Shown here: positions 24,001 through 33,491 of the stretch, piece after piece
Layout of the letters: the number at the start of each line of letters is the position of its first letter
Position numbering within the stretch: position 1 is the stretch's first letter
Source: Varanus komodoensis
Lineage: Eukaryota; Chordata; Lepidosauria; Squamata; Varanidae
Length of the DNA stretch: 64,000 bases
Reading direction: 5' to 3'
NCBI RefSeq assembly: GCF_004798865.1
Contig: NW_025336087.1
Span: 9,150,263 to 9,214,262, forward strand
Notes under the pieces: generated by a model
The model's database searches: none
Told to the model about the DNA's origin: nothing
Seen by the model: the letters and a program-made list of their open reading frames with translations, nothing else
Made by a program: the position numbers and the translations under genes

Positions 24001-26968
24001 AGACCATCCAAAGTCACAAAAAGGAAATCTTCCCGGTCTCCATCACCGAGGAGGTGAGTTCATTATCATGCCGTATCCTTGAAATGTGCAGGCTGCCTCC
24101 CAGCACAGTCTTCATCTAAATGAAAACTTCACTTTTTATTATTATGTTGCATTTATGTTCTGCCTTTTTTCCTTTTGTGGGAACCCAGAATGGCTTGCCT
24201 AGCTCTATTTTATCCTCACAACAACAACCCTGTGAAGGAGGCTGGGCTGAGAGGGAATGATGACCCAAAGTCACCCAGGGAGTTTCATGGAGGAGTGGGG
24301 TCTAGACCCAGGATCTCTCAGGTCCCCAGTTCAGCAGTCTAACCAACACACCACACTGGCGCTAACAGCCTCTTAATTGATTAAAAATGGTAGGAACCCC
24401 CCCAACCAAAAAGAAAAGAAAACTAACCATTTTATCTTTTGTTTTTGAAGCCTTTCATTTTTGTTGCAGTCTTTTATGTTGGTTTTTATCTGGATTCTTT
24501 TGACTGTATTGTTATTGTTTTCTTTGTAATCTTTTATGCACCTTACAAAGAAAGTAAAGTAAATGAAATGAAATAAATAGACATATTTTGACTTCATTGT
24601 CCTGTTGAGTTGGGTCCGCGTTTCTGTTCTGTGGGGTTGTGCTCATGCTAGAGGATGGGGGTGGGTGGCTTACCTGGCAAGCAGTCCTGCTGGCTGGCTG
24701 AATGGTCTTGCGTCATGTTGCACTGCTATGCTCTTGCGCAGTCCCTTATTCCATCTGTATTTCTTTCACTGATGCCCCGCCCATTTTTCTTTTCCAAAGA
24801 ACTTACACTTGATACCAATCAACAGGTTCTAAATTGATGTTAGAGACCTAAGGAATTAGAGCTTCTGCTCTTCATTGATGATGCATATTTTTTTTCTATA
24901 AGTAGCTTATTAATGTATATTCTATGTCCTCCTCCTTGTTATACAGTGAAGAACCTTGAGTAAACTTGAGTGACATGAAAGATTTTTCATCAAATAGTAT
25001 ATCTTTAGCATTTTCATGTTTGTGCTGGTGTATGTAGACACAGTATAGGAATAGAAAGTAGTAACGCAAACACGACAATATAGAGCTTTCAATATACAAG
25101 TAATGCTTTGGCCGTCATTTCAGTATCTTAAATAATGTAGTTCTCATGCTCCACCTCATGTAGTCAGCGGATGGGACCCTGCCAATTGGTCCTGCCTTAC
25201 TGCTATCTGTATGTTCACTGATTACCTGTCTGTCTCTTCACAGTTCGCTTTTAGAGTTCATGTGAAAAGGGCCCTGTGTGTGTATAGTGAATGCATAAGG
25301 GGGAAACATGAGCAGGGCACATATTGTCCCTACAAACTACAGCTATATAATTCTTACTTTGAAACAGAAATAAGAAAGACAAAAAGTCGGAGAAGGAGAG
25401 AGACTTGAGTAATGATAGGAGAGAGAGAGAGCACTCTACTTCCAAGAAAAAGAGCAGTAAAGACAAAGATGTGAAAGAAAAGTCTGAGAAGACCACAGCT
25501 ATCAAGGTAAGCCACTCTGAGCACACAAGTCAGTGAGAGCCATGGGATGAGGTGGGACTACTTGATGCACTTCTTCCTAGGAGTGGCTGATATGTGGCAT
25601 CCTCCTTATATTATAGAACACCACTAAAATACATGGGATTTTTGATAACATTTTAATCAATACATGTAGGAAAAAGGGCTGTAGGAAATCTCAGTAACCA
25701 TACAGTAGATGAGTAGCAGCATCTAGACAGATGCCATTTTAGAATGACCTTTGATGGCATCAGGTTGGTAATAGACCAAATGTTAGGTGACGATAACCTA
25801 TGCACATGGTCAGCTTTTGAAGGCTAGGCCAGATTACCGGGAAAGCAGTGCAGCGTCATTGCTTGAGAATAGGTGTAATGCTCAGGATATCAGGGGCTCA
25901 TGCAGATTGCATGCTCCTCTCTTGGAAAAGTCCCTTGTTATGCAGAACTGTAGCACCTGACCAAGATAGTCTTTCCCTTGTCTTTTTTGAGATGCACATT
26001 TGGCATGGTTAGTGGAATTTGATTGTGCTTTTGATTGGTAAGTCCAATGCCATATGACAAACTGCTGTTGAAACAGCTTTGGTTTCAAAAGATGTTTGCA
26101 GGTACAGGTGACGGGCTTGGGGAAACCAGGCTCTGTTGGGTTCACAAAACTCGCTGCGCAGTTTTTAACTAAGCTGTAATATCTGGGATGGAGGCACGAC
26201 TGTTTTGAGGTTTGATGAGAAGCTTCTCAATAATATTCGGTAGAATATTTAATCTACTCAAGGGAGAAGCCAATCCCTTTTTAATATTAGGGTAAAACAG
26301 CTGGCTTTGCCCAGGCATTTGAGATTTGACATATTGTCTGACATGATGATGATGATGATAATTGAAAAATATGTATTGTAGGAAGTCCAGTAGCAATGGA
26401 CTAGTGATGGACCACAGGAATAAAGGAAATAAATTGATGATGTAGAGCAGTGGTGTAGATCATTTGAAAATATGTTTTTAATCATTACCTGTTCAGCCTA
26501 AAAAGGAGTCTCGTGATAATTCCTTAGCAGTTGATTTGCTGTTGGGATGGCATGTTTGCAAAGTATATTGTTCAAAGCCCAGTTTTGAAACAAAAATTAA
26601 AAATCTGTAATATTTCCAGTCTTTTCCTCCATAGTTGGAGCTTGGAAAGACTTTTAGAGTCTTTTGTCTTTTTTAAAAATGAGTGTCTATCCTGTAAACC
26701 TAAATTCTTTGTTTTGCATATTAATAAACCTGGTTTGTCAGTATATCATTTGCCTTTGCATACTTTTTTGCAGTGTACCCTTTTGATAACACACTTCTTT
26801 ACATTTTTAAAAATTTAGGATAAAGATTTGAGTAAAGAAAACCAGAATTCTGAAATTGAAAAAGAAGAGAAGGAAGATACAGGTCCTGCAGAAGAAGTCA
26901 AACTGCAGCAAAATGGGAACTGTCAACCAAATGAAGAAAACATCTCAGTTAAAACAGAAGACGTATAG
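1..26968 (+). CDS. SREK1: SREK1 gene, partial at 5' end (11 coding exons visible)
   Basis: Splicing regulatory glutamic acid/lysine-rich protein 1, a nuclear SR-related protein that modulates splice-site choice. Joined exons: 1-59, 8876-8988, 9631-9795, 11220-11398, 17187-17317, 19196-19304, 21318-21437, 22408-22977, 23958-24053, 25368-25506, 26819-26968. Every junction is GT-AG and the phases agree, giving about 609 residues and a TAG stop. Recognisable blocks, in order, are the end of RRM1 (FIDRALIVVPCAEG), the linker with MTSL and IPTP motifs, RRM2 with RNP2 VYVGNL and RNP1 RFAFVEFA, an RS region, a long Lys/Glu/Arg region, RTPPRSYSASRRSRSSSR, and the C-terminal KLQQNGNCQPNEEN motif. The start codon and most of RRM1 lie left of the window. 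I recall the human long isoform as about 624 residues; the part here seems longer than the matching human part, mainly in the charged exon. Identification rests on recalled family sequence and is very secure. Confidence 0.97.
3163..3257. repeat. Short interspersed repeat with inverted ends (MITE-like)
   Basis: The block runs from an ATTCTATACATGTCTATTC end to a TACATGTGTATAGAATTGCA end, so its two ends are roughly inverted copies of each other around a GGTGGGACTTA centre. It resembles a repeat common in reptile genomes ('caatcctatacat...tactcagaagtaagtccc'). Partial relatives occur near 7041-7076, 36603-36660 and 47128-47150. The family name is not certain. Confidence 0.5.
3282..3302 (+). other. 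G-quadruplex-type G-run
   Basis: Four runs of 5, 4, 5 and 3 guanines are separated by one- or two-base loops, matching the usual G3+N1-7 pattern. It sits on the transcribed sense strand of SREK1, so it could also fold in the pre-mRNA. No function is shown. Confidence 0.5.
5026..5160. mobile_element. Candidate small DNA-transposon relic with imperfect terminal inverted repeats
   Basis: The left end TCCCATTCACACACTGAGTA and the right end, read on the other strand as CCCCTTCACACATTCATCTA, are imperfect inverted copies. The interior is non-coding. The length of about 135 bp would fit a hAT-like MITE, but target-site duplications are not clear. Confidence 0.3.
5370..5735 (+). pseudogene. Unrecognised coding-like segment, broken
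   Basis: A 98-codon open stretch beginning near DDYDTLLDTADTHPTS is preceded by a pyrimidine tract and CAG at 5371-5376. About 10 codons before it closes, the coding-like reading moves to another frame, which continues as EYVGSSNDPTEF and LLEMCKNYLKRG until TGA near 5741. The composition (YLLCDGAHACTLPPEAF, LKCLVILCEQ) looks like a helical protein rather than random AT-rich intron. I do not recognise the family. It could be a fragment of a processed pseudogene of a host gene or an old transposon protein; chance is not excluded. Confidence 0.3.
8493..8616 (+). other. SREK1: Candidate SREK1 cassette (poison) exon
   Basis: A strong pyrimidine-rich acceptor (TGTTCTGTGTGCTATTAG) precedes it and a CAG/GTGACC donor follows. 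It is 124 nt, not a multiple of three. Joined in phase after the Gly split at position 59, it would add about 33 codons (start VMQPTRTVV, end CLISFGS) and then hit TGA, so inclusion would truncate the protein or trigger nonsense-mediated decay. It is richer in CpG and less AT-biased than the surrounding intron, as expected for constrained sequence. SR-protein genes often control themselves with conserved poison exons; that this is one is my inference. Confidence 0.45.
8876..8988 (+). CDS. SREK1: SREK1 exon: linker between RRM1 and RRM2
   Basis: Encodes KIPDEAKALSLLAPAPTMTS and continues to LLPIPTPPVSS. The acceptor is TTCAG and the donor GTAAGT; it enters at phase 1 and leaves at phase 0. The MTSL methionine is where, as I recall, a shorter human isoform starts. 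Confidence 0.96.
9320..9445 (-). repeat. LINE L2-type 3' tail fragment
   Basis: Read on the minus strand, this is a Pro/Gly-like GCCGCCCCGAGGCTTCGGC stem followed by a CATAGAAATG segment and an (AATA)n tail. The same end structure closes the L2 copy at 53160-53275. It may be a bare L2 tail or a SINE that borrows it. Confidence 0.65.
9631..9795 (+). CDS. SREK1: SREK1 exon: linker and start of RRM2
   Basis: Encodes IGISLGPLGAIPAAALD, then GEIPQPP-like GDIPQPPIMGNVDPSKIDEI and RRTVYVGNLNSQ, which contains the RNP2 motif VYVGNL. Acceptor TTTTCAG, donor GTAAAT; 55 whole codons. Confidence 0.97.
10055..10680 (-). repeat. LINE L1-type ORF2 3' end fragment
   Basis: On the minus strand a 154-codon open stretch contains the L1 ORF2 C-terminal signature GTFYHMWWTCDNVKKYW, equivalent to the family's 'GTLLHCWW.C..v..fW' motif. 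It ends in an A-rich tail at the low-coordinate side (about 10080-10130). It is 5'-truncated, as most L1 insertions are. Confidence 0.8.
11220..11398 (+). CDS. SREK1: SREK1 exon: core of RRM2
   Basis: Encodes TTTADQLLEFFKQVGEVKFV through RNP1 RFAFVEFADQNSVPRALAF to FGDRPLK. The two RNA-binding aromatic residues of RNP1 (both Phe) are kept. Acceptor TTTTAG, donor GTAAGA; it leaves at phase 2 inside the Lys codon. Confidence 0.97.
11411..14890 (-). mobile_element. BovB/RTE LINE, near full length, interrupted by an assembly gap
   Basis: A retrotransposon that copies itself with an APE-type endonuclease and a reverse transcriptase. On the minus strand the 5' part (14300-14890) carries the BovB leader and endonuclease start (GTWNVRSMNQGTLDVVKQEM). 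The middle carries IKKTK- and LRYADDT-type RT motifs: FDYAKAFDCVDHNKLWQVLK, LSPCLFNLYAEHI and NLRYADDTTPMAESEEELKS. The 3' end reaches a (GTT)n tract at 11411-11431. Several reading-frame breaks and the gap split the ORF, so this copy looks dead. It lies antisense in the SREK1 intron between the two RRM2-coding exons. BovB is widespread in squamates and spreads horizontally between vertebrates. Confidence 0.95.
12489..12588. other. Assembly gap (100 N)
   Basis: Exactly 100 N. Its left flank 12307-12486 is repeated without a mismatch on the right at 12589-12768. The gap therefore probably marks a false duplication rather than missing sequence. Confidence 0.98.
14891..17186 (+). other. SREK1: SREK1 intron remainder, no gene seen
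   Basis: Unique-looking AT-rich intron sequence with short open stretches of no recognisable product. I see no exon, RNA gene or clear repeat here. Confidence 0.7.
17187..17317 (+). CDS. SREK1: SREK1 exon: end of RRM2 and following helix
   Basis: Encodes INHSNNAIVKPPEMTPQAAA and EELEEVMKRVREAQ-type helix (KELEEVMKRVREAQSFISA) ending AIEP plus the first base of a Glu codon. Acceptor TTTAG, donor GTAGAT. This block is nearly invariant in vertebrate SREK1. Confidence 0.97.
17428..17468 (+). CDS. SREK1: Candidate alternative last exon of SREK1
   Basis: Only 110 nt after the RRM2-end exon, a very long C/T tract (17390-17425) ends in TTTTTAG. Joined in phase it reads E IDQGYPEQQPVD and then TAA at 17466-17468. 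The product would keep RRM2 but lose the RS and Lys/Glu regions. An AATAAA at 18819-18824, followed by a T/G-rich stretch, could end such a transcript. The acceptor strength and the non-random codons are seen in the sequence; real use is inferred. Confidence 0.45.
18819..18824 (+). terminator. Possible intronic polyadenylation signal of SREK1
   Basis: An AATAAA hexamer is followed within 30 nt by a T/G-rich element (TGCTAATGTGTGCATTTCTG). It would serve the candidate short isoform ending at 17468. Confidence 0.35.
19196..19304 (+). CDS. SREK1: SREK1 exon: first RS segment
   Basis: Encodes SGKSSERKAGRSRSHSRSES and RSSSKSRRKRSHSKR. Acceptor TTTTTTCTCTCAG, donor GTAATA; in phase 1, out phase 2. 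The Arg/Ser dipeptides are the expected targets of SR kinases. Confidence 0.95.
21318..21437 (+). CDS. SREK1: SREK1 exon: second RS segment
   Basis: Encodes SRSRDRSRSSQKDRLRSRSP, then KKRSKSKERRRSRSRSPS. Acceptor GCTACAG, donor GTGAGA; both ends split an Arg codon (AG/G and CG/G). Confidence 0.95.
21640..22290 (+). mobile_element. Tigger-type (pogo-like) DNA transposon relic, internally deleted
   Basis: The ends are inverted copies: left TGGTACCTTGGCTCACGAAC, right TGGTACCTCGGCTCATGAAC when read on the other strand. Just inside lies a start-like MGPKKVQSKHGGKN, matching the usual Tigger transposase N-terminus. The rest of the transposase is missing, so this copy cannot move by itself. It lies in the SREK1 intron 5' of the charged exon. 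Confidence 0.75.
22408..22977 (+). CDS. SREK1: SREK1 exon: long Lys/Glu/Arg-rich exon
   Basis: 570 nt, the largest coding exon. It encodes about 190 residues built almost only from Lys, Glu, Asp and Arg (repeats such as DKDRERDRDKEKEKEKEK), then RTPPRSYSASRRSRSSSR. The coding strand is strongly purine-biased, so the opposite strand shows false Ser/Leu-rich open frames. Acceptor CCCACAG, donor GTCTGT, the latter weak. The run is charged enough to be a single alpha helix or disordered. It appears longer than the matching human stretch. Confidence 0.95.
23958..24053 (+). CDS. SREK1: SREK1 exon: third RS segment
   Basis: Encodes DRRKRKSRSPSKSPRPSKVT and KRKSSRSPSPRR. Acceptor CCTACAG, donor GTGAGT. 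Confidence 0.95.
24130..24362 (-). repeat. tRNA-derived CORE-type SINE
   Basis: Read on the minus strand it has a tRNA-like head (GCCAGTGTGGTGTGTTGGTT), then the conserved core with GGGTGACTTTGGGTCATCATT and CACAGGGTTGTTGTTGTGAG, and ends in an L2-like tail. Relatives lie at 40075-40190, 43140-43350 and 56745-56945. Confidence 0.75.
25368..25506 (+). CDS. SREK1: SREK1 exon: charged C-terminal segment
   Basis: Encodes NKKDKKSEKERDLSNDRRER, EHSTSKKKSSKDKDVKEKSE and KTTAIK, matching the vertebrate 'NKKDKKREKERD' block. Acceptor GAAACAG, donor GTAAGC, leaving at phase 0. Confidence 0.95.
26819..26968 (+). CDS. SREK1: SREK1 last coding exon
   Basis: Encodes DKDLSKENQNSEIEKEEKED and ends QQNGNCQPNEENISVKTEDV with stop TAG at 26966-26968. 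The NGNCQ-NEEN-KTE end is the conserved SREK1 C-terminus. Confidence 0.96.
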   Translation, partial: DKDLSKENQNSEIEKEEKEDTGPAEEVKLQQNGNCQPNEENISVKTEDV

Positions 26969-27700
26969 AGTACTGAATGAACTTCTGGCCCAACTGTGGA
27001 AAGAAATGCAAGGTTTTTCCTCCCATCCCCAACAATCCACCAAAAGAGGATAAAAATAATCATCCGGACCTGCTTTATTGTGCTAGAAGCTGTTCTGGTT
27101 TTTCTGGTGGCTTGGCCATCTTAAAAACAAGCACGAAAGGACTGATCAATAGGATATGCTGTGACAAAAGCCAACAGCATAGATCTGTTCATCTGAAGGA
27201 ACCTCTGTTTTTCTGTGATGATTAGATTGGCCTGCTGCTGTTACAGATAAGTGGATGTAATCTCTGCTACCCAGATAAGCTGCTGGGCATTGGAAGTTGT
27301 TAAAATATTGGTACCCCGATGATCTTCTGTTTTGCTTACTAAACTCCATGTGATATGTTTTGATGATGTGCTTGAAAATGGTGCAGAAATAACATGCTTC
27401 CCTTGTTGTTGTAAATGACAGTGCTGAAAAGTTTTAACCTAACACAGTTTTACAGTTGTTGTGTTTATGCCTACAAAGGCAAGTGAACATTCTTTCCTTC
27501 ATTGCTTGTGACTTTCTTTTTATATTTTTAAGTAATTACCTTTATAAGTCTGAAATCTTTCTCTTACTAGTTGTTGATCAATGCATGCAATTGTTCTGAT
27601 TCTAGAAAGAACAGTCATGTTTATACTGGATTTCCATTCTTCTGACTATAAGCACATCTATGTAGTAATTTTCAAATAAATGGCTTTGTTTTGAGCTATA
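26969..27700 (+). other. SREK1: SREK1 3' untranslated region
   Basis: Runs from the stop codon to an AATAAA at 27675-27680, followed by TGGCTTTGTTTTGAG, a T/G-rich downstream element. Further AATAAA-type hexamers near 27751 and 28104 could extend it. Confidence 0.7.
27675..27680 (+). terminator. SREK1: SREK1 polyadenylation signal
   Basis: Canonical AATAAA about 710 nt after the stop codon with a T/G-rich element next to it. It is the first good candidate on the plus strand after the stop. Confidence 0.65.
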
Positions 27701-30700
27701 TTGCAGTATGCCCAGTCACCTGCAATTAGGACAGATACCCATGGCAAGAATAAATGTTTTGCTTTTGAAATGGGATGTGGGAGCACAAGCTGATGCTTTA
27801 GTGCCTTCTTTGAAACACAGAATAGTGATTTCTAAAAGTTTATGTGCTTTTAAATCCCCTATTCATTTAGTTCTCAAACTTCAGATGATTCTGTCACACA
27901 GATAGGAAAACATTTGAAAGATCTATTGGCCTTGACAGTCTTTGGTTATTCACTAGCAGTTCATATATCCCTATAGATGAAAAAAGACTCAATGGCTAAA
28001 ATTGCTGTTCAAGGATGATCCTAAGGTGGACTTAACCTAATCTCCAATTTAGTTAGACTATGAACTACTGGGCTGTATGCCAACTCAGTGAATTGAACTG
28101 TGCTAAATAAAAGTAGTTGATCTTAACCAGGTTGTGTACTGGACTGAATATGCAGCATTGAAATCAATCTTTAGATATCCTCAGTTATTTCTAACACTGG
28201 TTGTGTAACATGACAGGAATAGTTTCTCCATGGAAGACAAAGTAATCACACAAATTCCTATCTACTTGTTGGGAAATGGCCTGTAAGAGAGCGGTGAGTG
28301 ATAAATGCAACTCCTCTCTGAACCTATTTCAGCATTGTAAGACTGAAGGCTATCTGTATTAAAATCAAGAGCTATTTGAATATGACATAATACAATCAAA
28401 TTGCCTTACCTCATGGAAAAGAGTTTGAAAAAGCCAACTAAGCATAGTAGCTTTCAATATGTGTTCTCAAAATTGCAGTTAATAGACATGTAAGCATTTT
28501 ATGGTAAATGGAAAAATTAAATTGCACTGTGGTGATGAAGCCCATTGATTGTGACACTGCTTTAACAGCCCGTTGTCTTTTGTTATAGTCTAAAGGTTTC
28601 CCCCTCCTTTTGGCTTCTGTGTACATGAAAACTATAGTGAATGCTTTACCATGTAAAGTATGGATAGTACTTTTTGTGATGTTGAAGCCACATGCAGTTG
28701 GCTAGCAAACAGCTTATTCTGATAACGTAATGACAAATCTCAGATTTTTCTTGAAGGACTGTGAAAGATTGTGTCTCGGAACAGCAGCTGTCATATTTAT
28801 GATGTGTAAGTAGCATAGAGCAAAGATTGTATACTTGTTATCTTTGGTACCATCACTAATAAAATTAAGTATTTTAGAGTGAAGGAATTTTTGTTCACTA
28901 TTTAAATGATTGAAAGTCAATAATTCTTTACTAGTGCAGCAGATATTTTCATGGCATGTGGCTACTTTGGATTCACATTGATGCATAGCAAGGCAGGTCA
29001 GGAAAACTTAGGAACGGGTACATGAGAGAAGTAAGTATCCTATCAGCATAAAGTATGCTTAATGCTTAGCATTTATATAGCTCCATTCAAATTTTCTAAG
29101 TGTTTTACATAAATTGTCCAGGCTGCTGTTATCCCCACTTTATATAAATAGGGTGTGACTGTGATGAGAAATTATCTAATGAGTTCATAGCAGGATGAGT
29201 TTAAAGCCAGGGTAACCTAGTACTCGCCTTGGCTAGTATTTTGAATGTGACCACTTTATAAGTGAACATTATTTCTCAAGAAAGGCAAGGGTCATGTGAC
29301 CAAGAACTTTTACCTTGGCACTGGTGATTTCAGGCTGCTCTATCAGTTCATCCACACCTTTCACTTAGGATAGTCCCTTTTCTTTGCTTTTCTCTAAAGC
29401 TATTTTACTACTTTGTCCTTTTGTCTAGACCCTGGATTTCTTGTGTATTCATGCTTCCATGCTTAACTCTTTTTTAAAAATTGTATTCCCTCTGTTCTTC
29501 TGCCTTTCTCTCCATTCTCAGCCAGTTTGTCTCGGCCATGACTTTTAAAAGACAATCATTTCCAAGTCATGAAAACCAGTAAACAACCACCCTGATCTCC
29601 ATAGCATCCTCAACCTGGGTTTCTTTTCGACCTCACACCTGAGTCTCAAGGAAACCTCTGGAAAGCACTTTGGCACCAGCCTGAACCACCAACTACAAAG
29701 TCTTGTCTTATCCAACTTGAGTGTTACCTTTTGGCTGAATGCCAAAGAATGCTGCCACTTCTTCAGAAGAGACAGCAGCAGAATCCCAAAGCACTCACTG
29801 GTAATATTCCATTTCTGAGTTTGATTATGGAGGCCACAGCTGACACACAAGTAAGTACTGTGAGCAGGATCGCTCAGAATCCTGTGCAGAGAATAATAAT
29901 AACGTGCTACTGGGATGTGCATTTTAAAAACTCAAAGGGGAACCTCATGGAGTTTTGCATTCTAGGGAGGCCTTTGCTAAAACCCGGAGGCATTAATGAA
30001 GGATCTTGAGTCTGATTTGAGCTAGTGGAAACCTTTGACATTTTGAGAATGTCAGAATGGATGTGGCCAATCACAAAACACACAGGCCACAGAAAAGCAA
30101 ATTGGTGAGGTTATGAGACAAGTAACATACTTAAGAACTTGAATATGAAACAAGGCTGCATCTAAGCTTTAGAACTAAAACCCAATCCTTTGACTCCCCA
30201 ATTCTGTCAAAATTGCTCCCCATCTTCCCAACACACATCTAGTTAATTTCCATACTAATGGGTTATCCTGCAAGCCTTCCTAAAGCTCTCTGCAGCCTTC
30301 CCTAACCCCAAACCCTCATCGCTTCACTTCCACCTCCTTTCACCCTATTTGGTCACCTGAAACCATATCCCACCTTCCAGTTGCTTCCTCCAGCTCCACT
30401 GGGTAATTCCCATTTCTCCCTTGGCCACCTTGTTTCCATTCCCAAGACTCCCGTCCTTCCCCAGCAGTGGCAATGTGTTCTGTCCTTTCTTTTGAGGAAA
30501 TGGTTGAGAGTGCGTCAAAGCCAGCAGCTGCCTCCTATGAATGTCTCCGAGTCCATGTGGGCCTCAGAGGCATTCAAGGAAATAAGGATGACAACATGCC
30601 TATTGCTTCACTTTAAACTGCTCATCATTCACAAACTATCAAGTTTGAAATACCGTTTATCAAAGTTACTCCCCTTCTTAGGTGCACAACTTAAGATGGG

Positions 30701-30870
30701 GAGGAGCTTTGAGAATGTGAGAAGCCAAGACCAGCGCCACCAGTCTGTCTTGCTAGGCCAGTTTCATAGTGGAGCCACCCAAGGCGGAATGCATGCACCC
30801 TCTTCAGGAGTAACCGTCACATCTGCTTGTATTGCTGAGACTTAGGTGGGGTAGATGCTGTTCTCTCCCA
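27701..30870. other. Intergenic region, no gene seen
   Basis: Space between the converging SREK1 and receptor genes. A weak CORE/MIR-like minus-strand trace lies at about 29060-29235 (CTCATTAG, AGCAGCCTGGAC and a flat L2-like tail). I see no exon or RNA gene in the rest. Confidence 0.6.
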
Positions 30871-30879
30871 GTTATGTTC

Positions 30880-31165
30880 ACTCAGCCACTCAGTACACTA
30901 CCAACCTTGCCTTGGGGGCTGAGGAGGGGGAGTGGCTATAGTCTATAAGAATACACTGCCTCTCTTCAGGCTTCCTGTCCACTCAAAGACAGGCCTTGTG
31001 TGTTTGCACCGGGTGCTGGGCAATCGAAAAAGATTAGGGATCTTGTTTATGTACCAGCCACCCTGCTGCACATCAGATTTCTTGCTTGAGCTGTTGGAGG
31101 TAGTCTTGGACGTGGTGGTGAGGAACCCTGAAATCGTGGTTCTGGAGGAATCTCAGTTTCCACAC
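30880..31165 (+). repeat. LINE L2-type endonuclease fragment
   Basis: The frame reads MAIVYKNTLPLFRLPVHSKT, then VLGNRKRLGILFMYQPP and LLELLEVVLDVVVRNPEIVV. This is the 'GGGVAVVYR..l', 'YRPP' and 'LVLGDFN' region of the L2/CR1 endonuclease. It stops just where the GDFN motif should follow. Confidence 0.7.
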
Positions 31166-31589
31166 ATGGTATATAAATGTTTTTAATAAATAAATTAGCA
31201 GAAGATAATGGATCTCTCTAATGGTGACTGAGAGGGGAGAAAGTCCTGAAGGGCAGCTACTGAGCAGCAGTAGTTGAAGGCAACTCCAGTGGACGATCTT
31301 TCACAGACAATGGCAGTGAAGCTCATGCTCTCTTCTGTGAGTACTGCACAAAAGAATGCAGTGGCAAACCTGCATTCTCAATATTTCTTACCATGAGAAA
31401 CTTATGATGAAGCAATCTAAAATGAAACAAGATACAGTGTCCAAAGATTAGACAGCCTCCCCACCCCATTGGAAGGCACTCGAAACACTGCTGGGGAAGA
31501 GCAAAGGACAAATGTGAATAGCGGTGTCACTAACAATGCAGCTAGAGCAAAGTTGAAAGGAAAGGAAGCCTAGTGGTTGACATGAACAG

Positions 31590-33235
31590 AGACAAAGGGA
31601 AAACATACAGTTGGAGCATCAAATGTGACAAGTACGAATCAAAGCGAACTGGAAACTGTAAAGCAAGGAATTCAATGGTTAAAAGCTTCAGTACCTGGTG
31701 TGAGCAAACTAAAGTGGACTGGAATGGGACATTTTCAGCCAGACAAACCAAAATGTTTTATTCCATAAATAACAAACTCAGAGGAAATAGAGTGGCTTTA
31801 ATACTTAGGCAAGGTTGTGGCACAGGCAATAAGGGGCTTTCATGTAAAGTCCAACCAAATAATTGAAATTTGTGGAAATCCTATGAACATAACTATCACT
31901 CAAGTATTCTAATCCCAAGCAAGGAGATGTGCTACCCCCTTTACCAGAGGAGGCATGCCTTCATGAACCAGGAGCCTGGGCAGGAGGAGGTCTTGCACCG
32001 ATCCTGCTTAAGGTTTGCCACAGTGTGTACAGTGTGTTGGTCTAGGTGGACCTTGGGTCCGATCTAGCATGGCTTTTCTTATGTTCTTATGAGACACAAA
32101 AGAGTGAAGCAAATATAAGACCAATGCACTGGTTTCGCATGCAAGAAAAGTGATGCTCAAGGTGTTGCAATAAAGAATTTAGCCATATATGGGGAGAGAA
32201 ATGCCTGATATTTTAGAGTCTGAAAAGGAAGATGCACTTGAGATATTTTGGCTACTGAAGTGCATGAAAAGATTTCTGCAGATCAGTCTCTGCTTTGCAG
32301 ACTACAGCAAAGCTTTGGTTGTGTGGATCATGAGAAACTCTGGGTGGATTTGAAATAAATGGGTGTACCTCAGTACTTATCATCTGTATCATGGACAAGA
32401 AAGTACTCTTGGGGCAGAATATGGAGAAATGGGATGGCCTCCTATAGGCAAAGACATCAGACAAAGGTGTATTTTATTTTATCAGTTTTATGCAAAGCAC
32501 AGAAGGAAAACTGGATTAGGATCAAAGCAAGGAGTGAACATTGGTGGAAGATACATGAATAAGCTATACAAAGCATACCATGTTACTGGCAGAAAACAGC
32601 AATGAATTGACTCCTGATGAAAGTGAAAGAAGAAAGTGCAAAAGCAGGACTGCAGCTGAACATTGACAAAACAAAAATCATGACTATTGAAAAATGGCAC
32701 AACTTTAATGTGAACAATGAAGAAACTGGAATTGTTAAAGATTTTGCTTAGCTTGGTTCAAACATCTATTCAAATGCAGACTGCAGCCAAGACATTAGAA
32801 AAAGAGAGAGATTTGGAAAGTCAGCAACAAAGGAACTAGAAAAGATCATCCAGTGTAGGGATGTTTCACTGGAGTATTCATGATCATGGGTGTGAAAGCT
32901 GGACAACGAAGAAAGCCAACAGGAAGAAAATGGACGCATCTGAAACATGGTGTTGGAGGAAAGCTTTGTGAATACCCTAAACTGACAGAAAGATGTTCAA
33001 GTGCATCTTAGATCAAATTGAACCAGAACTTTCATAATTTAGGTATATCATGAGAAGGCAATAATGGAGAAGACAATAATGTTGAAGGCAGAAGAAGAAG
33101 AAGATGAGAAAGGCCAACTATGACCTGGACTGATCCCATAAAGGAAACCACAGCCTCAAGAGAGCTTGACGGGACATTTTGGAAAATATTCATTCAGATC
33201 AGCATGATTTGATGGCACATAACAACCATCTAAGT
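31590..33235 (+). repeat. Old RTE-type LINE relic
   Basis: Degraded reverse-transcriptase order is still visible: a DCVDHEKLW-like segment near 32310-32345, YLSTYHLYHGQESTLGAEYG at about 32370-32420, IRQRCILFYQ at about 32455-32480, LNIDKTKIMT at about 32655-32690, and a DFA-LGS-like step near 32740. Many frame breaks show it is much older than the BovB copy at 11-15 kb. An unrelated repeat end lies inside it at 31900-32095. Confidence 0.65.
31900..32095 (+). repeat. Interspersed repeat ending in CTTATGTTCTTATG
   Basis: The end GTCCGATCTAGCATGGCTTT TCTTATGTTCTTATG belongs to a common reptile repeat ('gatccagcatggctcttcttatgttcttatg'). The same end appears at 38880-38925. Its superfamily is not clear to me. 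Confidence 0.5.
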
Positions 33236-33404
33236 TAGTGCAGCAGAAAGGAATTAAAATCATCTGTGTTGCAGAACTTAAGCTCAGTTTGGTTTATTAT
33301 CATAATTAGATTCCACAATGCTGTGTATACACATTGCATTATATGCCATCCAGATTAAAAGGAATAATATTGGAGGGATGAGGTGTTCCTGTGTGACTAG
33401 AATC

Positions 33405-33410
33405 TTTATT
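33405..33410 (-). terminator. Polyadenylation signal of the receptor gene
   Basis: AATAAA on the minus strand about 80 nt after the receptor stop codon, the nearest good candidate. Confidence 0.6.
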
Positions 33411-33491
33411 TAACTGCTGCTTTGTTTTCTGCATGAATATTAACTGTATTTACATAACCTACAACCAACAAGTTTCTGCTCAAGCTTTAAC

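Noticed and set aside
30381-30845. 154-codon plus-strand open frame
   Set aside because: No family likeness; it lies just before an L2 endonuclease fragment and is probably degraded LINE or chance sequence.
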